Shown: positions 35,057 through 47,002, counted from the first letter of the stretch. The stretch: DNA of 64,000 nt from Branchiostoma floridae (GCF_000003815.2 NC_049985.1:24726931-24790930); one strand, 5' to 3'. Numbers and translations: made by a program. The notes: a model not told the origin generated them from the letters alone.

Positions 35057-35383
35057 TACAAGATGTGGGCTGATTTCGGCCAAGGTGACCGTTTGAAGAC
35101 GCCATTTCGTTTGTCCGGTGACGTCAAACAGTGGCTCGAAGCAAGGGGCATAGATTACGTCACTTCCGGCGATGAAATCAACACCAACGTGACAAAGTGT
35201 TTTAGGGAGGACTCCGAGACGGGAAAGTTGCTTCTCGACTTTCTGACAAAAACATCTCACGTGTCAGCTCATCCAGAGATAAAATCAATGGCCTTAGAGC
35301 ACATTCGATGTAATTCGTCAGTGATTGACGAAAACGTGATCTTTAAAGGGATTATTGAAGTCATCGCCGTCAAAAAGAATTAA
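35057..35383 (+). CDS. Histamine N-methyltransferase-like C-terminal exon
   Basis: A 106-codon frame from ATG 35063, probably entered from an acceptor such as CTCCAG at 35051-35056 because an in-frame TGA lies just upstream. It reads MWADFG, later LSGDVKQWLEARGIDYVT, then CFREDSETGKLLLDFLTKTS and a terminal VIFKGIIEVIAV. This tracks the end of vertebrate histamine N-methyltransferase in order: LWKKYG, the DDL---LD-LGLKYE segment, CF---NENGDLL-DFLTET, and the final beta strand. HNMT is a cytosolic SAM-dependent enzyme. The SAM-binding glycine-rich exon was not found upstream, so this is a last exon or a fragment. A poly(A) signal AATAAA is at 36319. Confidence 0.6.
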   Translation, partial: YKMWADFGQGDRLKTPFRLSGDVKQWLEARGIDYVTSGDEINTNVTKCFREDSETGKLLLDFLTKTSHVSAHPEIKSMALEHIRCNSSVIDENVIFKGIIEVIAVKKN

Positions 35384-35983
35384 TGCTACATGGCTGCACA
35401 TTTTGTAGTACTGCCATCTTGTACACCACAAAGATCAAGACGTTGCGAGTCTGTTTGCGAGAATTATCGTTTCTGGCTAATTTTATGATACCATGCTGAG
35501 ATATCAGGTCAGAAATGTTTTCCTTCCCCAAATGTTGTAAGGTATGTGGCTTGTTTAATGCAAAAGAGATTAATTTTAGTTTTTTTTACGTTTTCCTCTC
35601 TCAATATAAAAATATGTACATGTTCTTTCATCGGAAACGGACGAAAATTAGTGAAGGCGTGGATGTGATACATATAATGAAGTCAGTTTGGCAATATTGG
35701 TGGATGGGCTGATATATCAATGTAAACGATCTAGCATGCATAAGTCTGGGGAATGTTTCTCGCGTGCGTGCTGATGACAAGTGAACTGCTGATTTTGGCA
35801 CTTCAGTAAGACTGCCTTGTCTACGCGTTGTTTTGAGTTCTGGTCCCTGCAGTTGGCATGGATCAAGTTTACGCCATTTGTGCAGATTTGCTGCCAAGTT
35901 TTTTTTTTTCTCAAGGCAGAGAATTTACAGCTGTTTCCATCGTATGGTTTCTGGTGTAAAGTTTCTTAGTGAGATAAACCACA

Positions 35984-36195
35984 TACTGTAAGTACATTTA
36001 AGTTCACGGACATTTAATTTTGCGATAGCGGGAAATGGTCTTTTCGCGGTGGTTTTAATTTCGCGGTAGCACCGTGCACTGTAGCATCTTACTGTTATGG
36101 AAAAATGTTCGCGGTGGTTTTAAATTCGCGGTGAAGCGGCCGCCGCGAAAATCGCGAACATTAAACCACCGCGAAAGTTTCTGCATTTACAATAT
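35984..36195. mobile_element. MITE family F3 (copy 2)
   Basis: Ends TACTGTAAGTACATTTAA and TGCATTTACAATA; the interior repeats TTCGCGGTGGTTTTAA on both strands. It lies between the methyltransferase-like stop codon and the AATAAA, so it may be part of that 3' UTR. Confidence 0.85.
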
Positions 36196-36318
36196 CATTG
36201 CTCCATCTGTCCGTATATTCACAGTTGTCTTAAGAAGCGAGAAGTTAAACCTGTCCTTGTTAGGACTACAATAGTCATTATAAATTTATTAAGATACAAC
36301 TGTGTGTTTTGTTGTGTC

Positions 36319-36324
36319 AATAAA
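36319..36324 (+). terminator. Candidate poly(A) signal
   Basis: AATAAA followed by GCTTTATATATAATGT, about 0.94 kb downstream of the methyltransferase-like stop on the same strand. A TGTAAACGTTGG-type downstream region follows. Confidence 0.4.
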
Positions 36325-36674
36325 GCTTTATATATAATGTAAACGTTGGAGAATCATTTTCTAACATGATCTTCTAATTTCTTTTGCAATATAAAAATGA
36401 TATAAATCTACTCACCAAATCCATACCCACTCCCTACATGCTAGTACATTGTATTGTCTTTACATTATTAAAATGTGATGTTGAAATACCAGTCTTTTTG
36501 GTGCTTTTCAGTTTTACATTATTAATCTGTATTTGTTGAGAAAAGTAAAGTTAAACCTGTCATTGTTATGATACATTAGACATTGTAAATGCAGTAAGAT
36601 ATTATATTCCTAATATGTTATTGTACTACTGCTGTATCAGCATGGCCTGTGCTTAGCTTGTAAGAGGATAAATG

Positions 36675-36883
36675 TAACGCTAGTTCACCTTTATCCGCGG
36701 GGTAACTTATATCCGTTGTGTTGCTAAACAGGGTATCCAGCGGTGTCAAGTCGATGGACGATAGTTTCAAATTGTACTATTTTCAAAATATTGCTCCATC
36801 TGTCGACTTGATATCCCTAAATACATTGTTCTTAAAAAAGAACGGATAAAGGTTACCCTACGGATAAAGGTGAACTAGCGTTA
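36675..36883. mobile_element. MITE family F4 (copy 3)
   Basis: Ends TAACGCTAGTTCACCTTTA and TAAAGGTGAACTAGCGTTA perfectly inverted; inner CCGCGGGGTAACTTATATCC pairs with GGATAAAGGTTACCCTACGG. It lies downstream of the C1q gene stop codon, with which it converges. Confidence 0.9.
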
Positions 36884-36945
36884 CTTTAGAGGAAGTCTTT
36901 CATTCTTAAAGCGTTTGATGCAGTTTTGCAGTCTCAGATGGTCCC

Positions 36946-38444
36946 TTAGTCAGCGTGGATGAGGAATCCTGAGAACGTGACGAATCTGCCGCTGTTACTG
37001 TACAGATCGTGGCCACGTGACAACCTCACCCAAACCTGGTCTCCAGGCTGTAGGTACAGAATGGCACTGTTACTACTGGACTGGCTATGGTTATGGGGCT
37101 CCCCACCGCTGCTCTCATACAAACCCACCATTCTCTGTCCGTTCTTCATCAACAGCAGGTAGCATTTGCTGTCAGTTGGATGTATCCTACCGGTAAAGGT
37201 GAAAAAGTAGACGCCTCCTACTGGAGCCACAAACTTCCCCGTTTCCTCGTTGTACGCCCCGCCCACGTTGCTAAGGATGACGTCATACTTCACCACCGTG
37301 TCAGACGATACCTTCGTAAGCCTGGTCGTTCGCGCCACGGAAAACGCCACGACAGGTGGAACAGGTGGGCTGGTACCAGGTGTTCCCTTCTCACCTGCCG
37401 GGCCCTGTTCACCTGTGTCTCCCCTCACACCTTTCGGTCCGACCGGACCCAGCTTGCCAGGCACACCTCTTGGAGCTTTGTCACCTGGCTCACCTTTAGG
37501 CCCTTTGGAAACACATAGCAAATTGAGAGATATAACTTTAATTGCCTTAATGTACACGTAGCCTGAACGACCTGACCGGACTATAGTGTAATATATCTAC
37601 TTACTACCTGCAAATCTAGTGTGTCACCCCGACTGACAGTTGTTCTGACTGAAATTATTGACGAGACAAAAAAATGCAGTGACTCTCGGTCGGGTGGTCA
37701 ACTAAAAGCTGAAAAGTGGAAATACAAAAACATGAAACTAGATACACAGTGCAAACTAATGTCGGTACGTATACGTCCGTAATGTTATGTTACAATCAGA
37801 TAAGGCTACTCCTGGTTTTCAGTATCTTTTGAATAACAAAGCAATGATATATTTTATGTGCATTGTATGTAACGTTACATATTTTTGCACTGTATGGACA
37901 TAAATGGTTCAGGTATGACGAGTTGTTTGTGACATAGTGCTGTGCCTCTAAACCTGTACCTGAACACTTGGTGTACCTGTACTAAACTAAATAACTACTA
38001 GACACCGCTTTTCAGAATAAATCCCATCTCAAAGAGGACAGTTTTGATAACCTGCCAGTTGAAGATAGAGAAAACTAATAAATAGACATGAACTATTACT
38101 TACTGGTACTTACTGGTAATCGTCATGAGACTCAGATATGAATATTATCGTGCAAAGATGACAATTTACGATTTAAAGAAGACAATTGAGTACATCTTAA
38201 TTTTACGGATAATTGACCAGAATTGTGGCACAAGTAAATGTCCGGTCTTTTACCTACACCCATATACCTCAAACTCACCTTGCGGCCCGTCAGCCCCCGG
38301 CTCGCCCTTGGCTCCAGGCGCCGCCACCACCGTGATGTTCTGACTGTTGTTCAGCTGACGGGAACAGACTCCGTCCCCGTCCGCCTCCAGCGCAGCTAAC
38401 GCGCGCAGGACGAGAAGAAAGGAAACCAGCAAAGCGATCTTCAT
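36946..38444 (-). CDS. Secreted collagen-like C1q-domain protein
   Basis: Two exons: 38444-38279 (ATG, donor GTGAGT) and 37502-36946 (acceptor TTTCCAAAG, stop TAA). They join in phase 1 to give about 240 residues. Exon 1 encodes a clear signal peptide ([17 protein letters not shown]), a short Cys-containing linker with an N-glycosylation site (NNSQNIT) and the first Gly-X-Y triplets ([13 protein letters not shown]). Exon 2 continues the collagen stretch ([29 protein letters not shown]). The globular C1q domain follows: [51 protein letters not shown] and GDQVWVRL up to [10 protein letters not shown]1q-domain proteins trimerise and act outside the cell in pattern recognition or adhesion; ligand unknown. 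It is short, like C1q-like and adiponectin-type members. Confidence 0.92.
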
Positions 38445-38737
38445 CTTGAGTTGGAAGTTGATGCTGATATCAAGACGTGTGCGGGAGTGGAAATCTTGGC
38501 TCTTTAAACGGTTTCTTAGCGTATACGCCTTCAAGAAATGAGGAAACTGAAACCTCCGTATGCGCAGACCCGAAGATCAACTGAAAACTATTCGTCAGGG
38601 GTCGACCAGGAGATGTGTGTTAAGTTGGAAGCTTAGGAAAATGTATACGAAAATGTAAATGTTTTATTTTGGGTCATTGATTCATGTGAACTGCACATAT
38701 GGTGTATGTCTTCCAACTTCTTTTGTGCAAAATATCC

Positions 38738-38910
38738 GGAGTGCGTAGCGTAATTGGTAGAGCGTTCGGCTAGGAATCTAGAGGTCCTGAGTTCGATCGC
38801 CGCCGTGCCCTGGCGTTGTGCTCTCCAGAAGGACACTTTACACAACCTTCCTCTCTTCACCTAGGTGTAAAAATGGGTACCTGACTTCGGTTGGGGAAGT
38901 AGAACAAACG
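38738..38910 (+). mobile_element. tRNA-derived SINE
   Basis: The head is tRNA-like: an A-box-like TAGCGTAATTGGTAGAGCG and a B box GGTCCTGAGTTCGATCG at normal spacing. Unrelated body sequence follows and includes CACCTAGGTGTAAAAATGGG and TACCTGACTTCGGTTGGGGA. There is no proper acceptor-stem partner or terminator after the B box, so it is a SINE and not a working tRNA gene. Confidence 0.75.
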
Positions 38911-39143
38911 ACTACCTTTACCTGTCTGTTCTGTGTATGTGGCACTGTTAATATAAGTTACTAACTTGAGTGCAGTGACATATTGTCCTCGTCTGTCCAA
39001 AAGTAAATAGTAAAAAATATCCGTTAGGATATCTAGATTGTTATTTATCACAAGTTTCTCAACCTTCTCATTTCCCGACTTTTTATCTGATTGACCCCTT
39101 GAAGAATGAAAGCTTCTCTACGTTGTAGATCTCATTAGGAAGT

Positions 39144-39370
39144 AGCATACATTCGCATAATTACACCAGGTGCCATTATACCGCCACCTCAAAAAAACGT
39201 TAGTATGGAGGTCTTCTAAAATTGTCTTCAACACCTAAATATCTAAATTGTATTACATTTAGGATATTTAACATTAGGTGTTCAAGACAATCTTGGGAAG
39301 ACCTCTATACTAACGTTTTTTTAAGTGGCGGTATTATGGCACCTGGTGGAATTATGCGAATGTATGTTAT
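39144..39370. mobile_element. Full-length palindromic MITE, family F5 (copy 1)
   Basis: Almost the whole element folds on itself: ATACATTCGCATAATTACAC, GGTGCCATTATACCGCCAC and ACGTTAGTATGGAGGTCTTC on the left face their reverse complements on the right. The loop is near TACATTTAGG. A second copy is at 52809. Confidence 0.9.
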
Positions 39371-39658
39371 TGTAGTGGCGCAAAAGTTGACAAAGTATGG
39401 TAGTTCTGATAAGTTCAAGATTGCCAACATCAAAGTCACTTTCGACATCAACATCGTTTCATATGACTGAACATATGGAAGCCATAACGAGCAGTCTTTT
39501 TTTTACATATTTTCCAACCAAGTGACATGTAACACAAATTGGCATGTTTTGGATCCATTGGAGTCATCGCGACAAAGGCACATAGGGCATACATACACAA
39601 TGCCATTACCTGTTTGCGAATACGTTTTCTTTCAGATTTACTAATCACACATTAGCTG

Positions 39659-39705
39659 TAACGCTAGTTCACCTTTATCCATGGGGTAACCTTTATTCGT
39701 TGTTT
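39659..39705. mobile_element. MITE family F4, single half (copy 4)
   Basis: Only the left inverted repeat TAACGCTAGTTCACCTTTA, with its inner GGGGTAACC block, is present. No partner arm is seen within the next 400 bp. Confidence 0.75.
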
Positions 39706-40283
39706 TGGTTCTAATGTATAAGCATTCGTGAATATATTTGCCTACTTGAACACAGTGAGGGTTATCGACTCCCAGAATTAAATATGAAATAATAGTATCT
39801 TAAGTGGTAGCAGTTTTAATCCCAGTGACTTCATGGTTATGGTGTAAACTAGGCACAAAAAGTTTTTAATACCTACTTTGTGTGTGTGTTTGTCTGTGTA
39901 CATGTGTGCGTGTGTGGTAGAATAAACCGCTGGCAAAGTATGTAAAATTGAGTTTAAAAGAGACCTCCTGTAAAATGTTATTATTGTCTAAGTTAATTGA
40001 TATACTTGTTGTTATACAATCACAATATCATGCTGAAATACCAGTGTCCGTGTGGGGTTTTATTTTTATATTGTTCAATTGCATTCTTTCTGTAACTTCA
40101 AAGTATTATCAATAGAATACCTATGTATCCTACATAATTGCCTTGTCAATTACATCGAGGCTCCATCGATCTCTCAATTTTCAATGGTGAAAGTCATTTG
40201 CCTACGCGATGATATACAAAATGATACAATATACAACTTCCAGGTCGCCGGATGTATTTTTATGTTCCGAGCATACACTTTCT

Positions 40284-40320
40284 CACCCCCCCCCCCCCAC
40301 ACACACACACAACACACACA

Positions 40321-40367
<47 letters not shown>

Positions 40368-40465
40368 GCAGACATACATACATACATACATACATACATA
40401 CATACATACATACACAATTACATATACACGGATAGAGGCACACTTACCAACACACACACACACAC
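40284..40465. repeat. Compound microsatellite cluster
   Basis: In order: C-run, (CA)n, (GA)16, G-run of 11, (CATA)10, and a later (CA)n. Apparent proteins on either strand here are translations of the repeats. Confidence 0.97.
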
Positions 40466-40539
40466 AAACACATCTTTTCACATAAGCCGAACAATTTTTT
40501 TTCTGTCATGTTTAAAAAAAATACAATTATAAGAAATAC

Positions 40540-41460
40540 ATGAAATATTCAGATAAAACGTTGATAGAGAATTACTATCTCGTAGTACGGTACCAATACA
40601 TCAACACATATAACCTCACGCTGACAAGTAAATTAATGAAAGACATTCTCGAATTAGACCACAACCATTTAATCTTTATTAGAGTAAGCAAAAAAATAAC
40701 AACAAAATATTCAGCTTCCTTAAATTCACCAGTCTCAATGACAGACAGCAGATATAGCAGCGTTCGTAACTGCTTGAGTGTTAAAAGTCTTGATGGTAAC
40801 AATGATTCTCATTGTTTATCTTCTGGCGATGGAAATAGATTACATGTAATTCTACAGCAATGTACTGCCATCAGTTGTTTTTCTTAACATGATCGTTACC
40901 ACTATCAGGTCATTACTTCTTCAACATTATACAGATAATGAAACAATGAATGATACGTCCTTTGATTTGTCATCAGCATACGTTTTGTATCAGAAGTTCT
41001 TTACAAGTTACAAGTTCTTGAACATTGCCATCAACCATCTCACCATAACATGATCGTAAAAAATCTGCTGACGTCATCGATGTACAGATGTAAGTCATAC
41101 ATGTGACAAAGAAAAGCAATGCAGCATTTTTCTTTAATACGAACTGCATTCACACGAGTTTCAAGGTGTCTTCCATAAAAGTCTTAACTCTGATACCAGA
41201 GTATATGCTTTTTCTTTTGCCTTCAGATGGAACAGTTTAGACTTTTGTGTTAGACTTTCAACTGTATAGACTGGGGTCCAACTTTCTTTCCGTTTCCTAT
41301 GGTTAATATAATATATACTTGAAAAAATGGTACTAAATGATATAGATAAAAAAACATCTATGTGTAGATGGTGCCACATGTATTTAGGCTGCTCTGGTGG
41401 ACTAACAGCCTGTGTTCTATGATAGACGTGGCATCGGTCTCAACATGAGGTGGTTTATCA
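40540..41460. other. Intergenic sequence, nothing recognised
   Basis: AT-rich; open frames on both strands are short and lack splice support or known motifs. Confidence 0.35.
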
Positions 41461-41469
41461 ACATCATTG

Positions 41470-42470
41470 GCAATACCTATACACAGCGTCTACTTTTACG
41501 ACAGAATCACAATATCTTTAGACTCAATGCCTTCAAAACAGGAAAACTCACAATCTGAATGTCAATCACTTATCCCCAAGTAAACTTGGTATGATATCTG
41601 TCATCAAAAGGACATTCTGTGTCTGTATCTAAATACATGTAAATGGTAATAAGAAGTAATAAAACATGCAAAAACTATTGGCACAGCGTCTACTTCTATG
41701 ACAGAATCAATTTCTTTCGACTTCGGGCCTTCAAAACATCTAGGAAACCTCACAATCTGAATGTTGATCACTTATCACCAAATAAATTTGGTATGATATC
41801 TGTCATTAAAAGGACATTGTGTGCCTGTATCTAAATAAATGGTAATAAAAAGTAATAACATGGGCAAAGTCAAATGGCACAGCGTCTACTTCTATGACAA
41901 AGTCACCGTTCATCAATTGTTGTCAAACATAATTTCATAAAAACTCACAACCTGATCTTTTCCCATTTTTACCAAGTAAACTTGATATGACATATGCCAT
42001 CAAAAAGACATTGTGTGCCTNNNNNNNNNNNNNNNNNNNNNNNNNNNNNNNNNNNNNNNNNNNNNNNNNNNNNNNNNNNNNNNNNNNNNNNNNNNNNNNN
42101 NNNNNNNNNNNNNNNNNNNNTACTCAGTCTACTTCTATGACAGAACCACAATCTGCATGACTTGTCTCATTCCTGAAGTACAGGAAAACTCACAACCTGA
42201 TTGTGTCTACTTTTCACCAAGTATTCTTGGTATGACATCTGTCAACAAAATAACATTGTGTGCTCATATCTAAATAAATGGTAACGAAAAGCAATAAAAT
42301 ATGCAAAATATGTTGGCACAACGTCTACCTCTATGACAAGATCCACATTCACAAACTTACTAGTAGTACTATCTTCCTAAAATTCAGGACTACTCACATT
42401 CTTGATGTTGCCAACACGTTATTTGTCTCTAGAGGGACATTGTGTGTCTGTATCTAAATAAGTAATGGTA
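41470..42470. repeat. Diverged tandem array of about 200-bp units
   Basis: Landmarks CAGCGTCTACTTCTATGACA, AAACTCACAA(C/T)CTGA, CACCAAGTAAACTTGGTATG and GACATTGTGTG(C/T)CTGTATC recur in units beginning near 41477, 41686, 41878, about 42120 and about 42320. One assembly gap (42021-42120) falls inside, as expected for a tandem array. Confidence 0.85.
42021..42120. other. Assembly gap (100 N)
   Basis: Exactly 100 N, placed inside the 200-bp tandem array, so one or more units may be missing or collapsed. Confidence 0.99.
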
Positions 42471-42539
42471 AAAAGCAAAAAAAATGTAATGAGAGTGAGA
42501 AAGAGGGAGAGAACGATAGACTGGGAGCGAGCAAGCGAG

Positions 42540-42684
<145 letters not shown>

Positions 42685-42689
42685 ACGTA

Positions 42690-42843
42690 AAAGTAGTTGG
42701 CACAACCCGAACAGTCACCGTGATCTCCAGTCTTGCAACACCAGCCGAGGAACAGCAAGGAAATTCGCAGTCAGGTTCACATTGAGCAAGTTGTCCGTTT
42801 GGTGCCGAGTACCCCTCACAGCTCTGCATATCATCGCGCTACG
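42690..42843 (-). pseudogene. Decayed third hevein-like domain exon
   Basis: Homologous to the two intact domain exons upstream: it keeps YSAPNGQLAQCEP and FPCC. It shows three faults: a TAG at 42841-42839, two bases after the expected acceptor (CTCAAG); a 1-bp indel after PCC that moves GWCCKTGDHGDCSGCANYF into another frame; and a microsatellite in place of a normal donor. If still spliced, it would supply the stop codon of the gene directly after domain 2. Confidence 0.75.
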
Positions 42844-45800
42844 CTTGAGTCTAGTTTTTCTAGGGTAAAATAACATTTAAAAAAAACATTTAAAAAGATA
42901 TACTGAATTTCTCTATCGAGTATACTGCATAAAAGTGGTGTTAAATGTAGCTTTAACTTTTAGTTGATAGACAAAATTTTGATGATGCTAGATGCGGGAT
43001 GGTATCTGTGCTAATACCATGGTAAGTGTACAGTAATATCGGCTCTCCATGTTGTCACACCTCATAAACCATAAAATGAAGCCTTGAAGAAAGTTTTGGT
43101 CGTCACAGCAATCGGAGAGTATTATGACCCAATCTTAGATACAAAATGTAGGGTGAGGAGTCATTCGTGTGCAGCTGATTGCAGGGGTTAGAGTAAGATC
43201 TCTCTGACTATTGTCACCAGAAGGCGTTCAGTTCTTGCCAGGGTCTAAGCAGCCTGACAGACAGATGCCAATCAATGTTGTATACATTGTAAGATTAGAA
43301 TAGCATTAATGAAGCATTCCCCTTGGATTTTGTTCAGGGAGGAGGAGAGACAGGAATTACCTACCGAGTAGTCGGTACAGCCATAGCATCTACAGTGTTT
43401 CCTAGAGTTGCCACACCACCCGCTCTTGGAGCAGCATGGGCCGTTGCCTCCAGGGTTGCATTCAGCTTGTTGTCCGTTTGGTGCCTTGTAGTTCCTACCG
43501 CACCGCCCATCATTGCGCCAGGACACTTCAAAATAGACGTAAAACATCAAATAGCAAACATTTCAAAACATATACAAATCTTCTATGGAGTATACTGTAT
43601 GAAAGGTATGTTAAATCTAGCCTCAAAGGTGCTCTATGGGACTTTTTGGTTCCAAAGTTAAAAATAATCTCGAGAACAAAACATTCATGTGAATGATATA
43701 TAACATTACAACCACTTTTTGATTGAGATATATGCATCATTATGTCGTATTTCCGGTGTCCGTCAACTGTGCAAAAACAGGCTATTAAAGGTCTGAAAAA
43801 CCATCACCAGGCTGATAAGAGAACAGAATAGGATGACCCATCTGTGGCCTGTGTTGTTTGGAAGATGACCATTTTAAAACATGTTTGTCTGATGCAATGA
43901 TGCTGTAACATGACTCACTGAATATTGGCATGCAATGCTATAGACTTGATTTATATTACTATGCAAAGAAAGGGTAGGGAAATTTACTTGTTGTATCGCC
44001 CTAAAACTCCATAGAGCACCTTAAATTTGACAAAGTTTCGATGGTGCTAGATGTGGAATGTCATCTGTGCCAAATGCCATGGTAATTTCACAGTAATAGC
44101 GACTCTCCATGTTGTCACACAATACATACCAATGCACTAAAGCCTTGAAGAAAGTTTTCGTCATGTCACAGTAGTCGGAGAGTATTATGAACCACCCTTA
44201 GATGGGGTCAGAAGTCATTATTCCTGTTAGTCACTATTGTCTATTGTCACCAGAAGGTATTCAGACCTTGTAAGGGTCTCAGCAGCCTGACCGACAGATG
44301 TTAGTCAATGGTGTATACATGGTAAGATTAGAATAGCATTGATGAAGCACTCCGGGTGGATTTTGTTCAGGGAAGAGAAGAGACAGGAAGTACCTTTCCG
44401 GTAGTCGAGACAGTCAGGGCATTCACAGTGGTTCCTAGACTTGCCACAAAACCCCTCTGGGCTACAGCATGGGAACCAGCCTATAGCGCTGCATTCGGCA
44501 GGTTTTCCGTTTGGTGCATTGTAGCCCGCACCGCACCGGTAATCAGTGCGCCACGATTCTAAACAGAGTAAACAAATCAAAAGCAAACATTTCAAAAGAC
44601 ATACACATTTTCTATGCAGTATAGGCTGTAACCGGTAAGGCTAATATTCCAATGGTTTATAGTTAAGCAGAGTTGATGGTGTGATCTTTCACTGTCAAGA
44701 ACAATACTAGTTACGATATTTCAATGTATTGAAGTACCCTTTTTTCAATACCAGAAAATTTAAAACAATATAATATCATTTCAATTACAAGTACTGGCAA
44801 TAAGAATACATTGTTTAGGCTAGGACAAGCCCGACTTACTAGTTCCGGTTTTGACACCAGCTACGATGTACCTTGACACTTCAGAAATGTCTTGTTGCTG
44901 CTCTAGCTGCTGCTCCTTGTCAAATGCATCTGTGTGTGAAAGATAGTAGTAAGACTAATACATCAAGGGTTGATAGTTTAGTAGAGTTGATAGTAATGTA
45001 TTTTGCTTTCTGTAACTGTAGCATGATCTTAAAACTATTCCTCCTAGAAATCTGACAAACATTATGAAAAGAACCTTGGCTAATAGTTACCTTCAAGGAT
45101 CCGAAGGCTGTTCTCCAGAAGCTCGACCACTTCTGCCTGCTTCTGGCTGCTCTCAGCTAATACATTATAAGGAAAATGTGGGTTTAATTGATGCAATAAA
45201 AGCCACTTCATGAATTCTCCATCATGTTGATGGTAAATGAAATGTTGTGAATGATGGAGAAGTTTGGAACAGATAAATATTAAAACAAGAAATGCTTTTA
45301 AAGAAAGCTGGCAAAACAGCCTAAAAATTGTAAGAATGAAATGGAAGGGAGAAGGTATTAAATGACTGGACACATAAGGAAAATTTCACGCCTTTCCCTA
45401 TTAACGTGTGCTTGGAGGGTAAGCCCCCCTCCCATTTCCAAACGTAAGCTGTGCTGCTATGGCAACGTCAGAATTTTTTCTTCCTTCTATTTTGCTGCAA
45501 GACAACCAATAGCCACAGTATTGTCCTAAGTATTTCATCAGTCGAAATAAACATTACAACTTCTCGGATGCCGTTTAGATTGAATCTAAACCGCATAGCT
45601 ACCTGGAATTGCGAAATTCTTAATACAAAATGAAAATCATCAACGACATTCTTGACTTACATTCAAATGACCAACCATAAGCACGTCACCGGAACGTACT
45701 GCGCCTGCGCGAACCCTGGTGTTTTGGGGCTTGGTTTGGTCAACGTTGCATTGAAATCCCGCTTGTTGCACAGTATATGTTAGAGACATGGTTTCATGCA

Positions 45801-46178
45801 AAACGTACACGGGATTTTACCCTTATATACGCACGTACTTTCTTAAATGCGGCCCTTTAGTAAACCGGGGGTTTAGCAAGGTTTAGCATGTCTATACTTT
45901 TCGCGCAGGCGCAGTACGTTCCGGTGACGTGCTCCAGCCATACAATTTGACCGAGTAAGGGTGTCATGGAAATCCTTTTCGTATCCTAGTAATAATTTAG
46001 CTTTACAAATTGCAATTGAGTTAGTCAGGACAAAATAAATCCACTTATCGCAATGTTAAGTAACATGTGTTACACTTTCAAAGGAAATTGAATGATTTAA
46101 ATGTGTTTGAAACTGACCTGAACATGAAGCAGAAAGGAGTGCCACACATCCAAGGAAGATGACAGCGAGAACGCCCAT
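42839..46178 (-). CDS. Secreted protein with coiled-coil and two hevein-like cysteine domains
   Basis: Coding exons 46178-46118, 45156-45091, 44929-44840, 44558-44394 and 43525-43361 all join in phase 1; the last may end at the TAG at 42841. Exon 1 is a signal peptide (MGVLAVIFLGCVALLSAS). Exons 2 and 3 encode short Gln/Glu-rich heptad-like helices (SQKQAEVVELLENSL, KEQQLEQQQDISEV), plausibly an oligomerising stalk. Exons 4 and 5, both 165 bp, each encode one domain: CGAGYNAPNGKPAEC...PCCSPEGFCGKSRNHCECPDC and its near-copy. The CC-S-xGxCG core resembles chitin-binding type 1 (hevein) domains with a different C-terminal disulphide pattern. A sugar- or chitin-binding role is inference. Just upstream of the ATG is an acceptor (CTATTTCAG), so a 5' UTR exon exists; a donor at 49484-49479 (CCT then GTGAGT) is one candidate. 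Confidence 0.75.
42968..45000. repeat. Intragenic duplication of exon plus intron (about 1.05 kb)
   Basis: Intron blocks around each domain exon are repeated: GATG(A/G)TGCTAGATG near 42980 and 44040, CTCTCCATGTTGTCACAC at about 43043 and 44103, TCGGAGAGTATTATGA at about 43112 and 44172, and ATTTTGTTCAGGGA at about 43327 and 44360. The duplicated unit is therefore exon plus flanking introns. Confidence 0.9.
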
Positions 46179-46802
46179 GTTTGGTTGTCTTCTCTCTGAA
46201 ATAGGATCAAGCGTTCAATTAGTACGTAGTAAGGATAAGAACATTCTGGACACCTCCTTATGAACGCATTGAAATCATCTTTCAATCTGTCATTTCCAGC
46301 TCCCAATCGTGATCAAATGCACAATGAACCTTTTAAACAGAATTCTAATGAAAGAGGTCATTATTCATTCAGGGAGCAACCTCATAGAGTTTGATGAGTC
46401 TTTTCTGGAACCAAACAATGATGCTTTGTTTGTCTGTATTGATCACCATTTTGATTGCAGGTGTAGTAATTCTAGAGCTATTTCCAGAGTAATGGAAGAC
46501 GACGTGATAGTGATTTTTTTCTACACTGCTCTTCTTCTCCTTTATCTCCTTTGCAAATTATCGGGTGCTGCCGTTTAGGATGGCGCATCAGGCCGGAGGG
46601 ACACACAAGAGTGTCACATTTTTAATTCAAATGCGTTCGTCATACAAGTGAGAGCAGGCGGGGTACCAGTCGGATTTTAACCTGCTAAGAAAATACTTGT
46701 CCGCCATTTTAAAGATGCACAGGCCTCAGGTGAAACAGACACACGGTCTGACAGTCTATTGAATTATTGCTGGTTATGCCGGCTGTATGTGAGTCATTTG
46801 AA

Positions 46803-47002
46803 TACTGTAAATGCATTTAAATTCGCGGGGATTTAATTTCGCGGTAGCGGGAAAAAGGACTTTTCGCGGTGGATTGAAGTTCGCGGTAACAACATAGACT
46901 GCAGTCTAATACCGTAATAGAAAAATGCTCGCGATGGTTTTAAGTTCGCGGTGAAGTGGTCATCGCGAAAACCGCGAACATTAATCCACAGTATTTACAG
47001 TA
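46803..47002. mobile_element. MITE family F3 (copy 3)
   Basis: Ends TACTGTAAATGCATTTAA and AGTATTTACAGTA; the interior has AATTCGCGGGGATTTAA, TTCGCGGTGGATTGAA and complements. It lies upstream of the hevein-like gene's first coding exon, inside the inferred 5' intron. Confidence 0.85.

Noticed and set aside
38738-38810. A possible tRNA gene
   Set aside because: A and B boxes are present, but the acceptor stem does not close and unrelated SINE body follows the B box.
41470-42470. Tandem array derived from the hevein-like exon
   Set aside because: The shared stretch (TTGGCACAAC) is too short; the rest of the 200-bp unit does not align with the exon.
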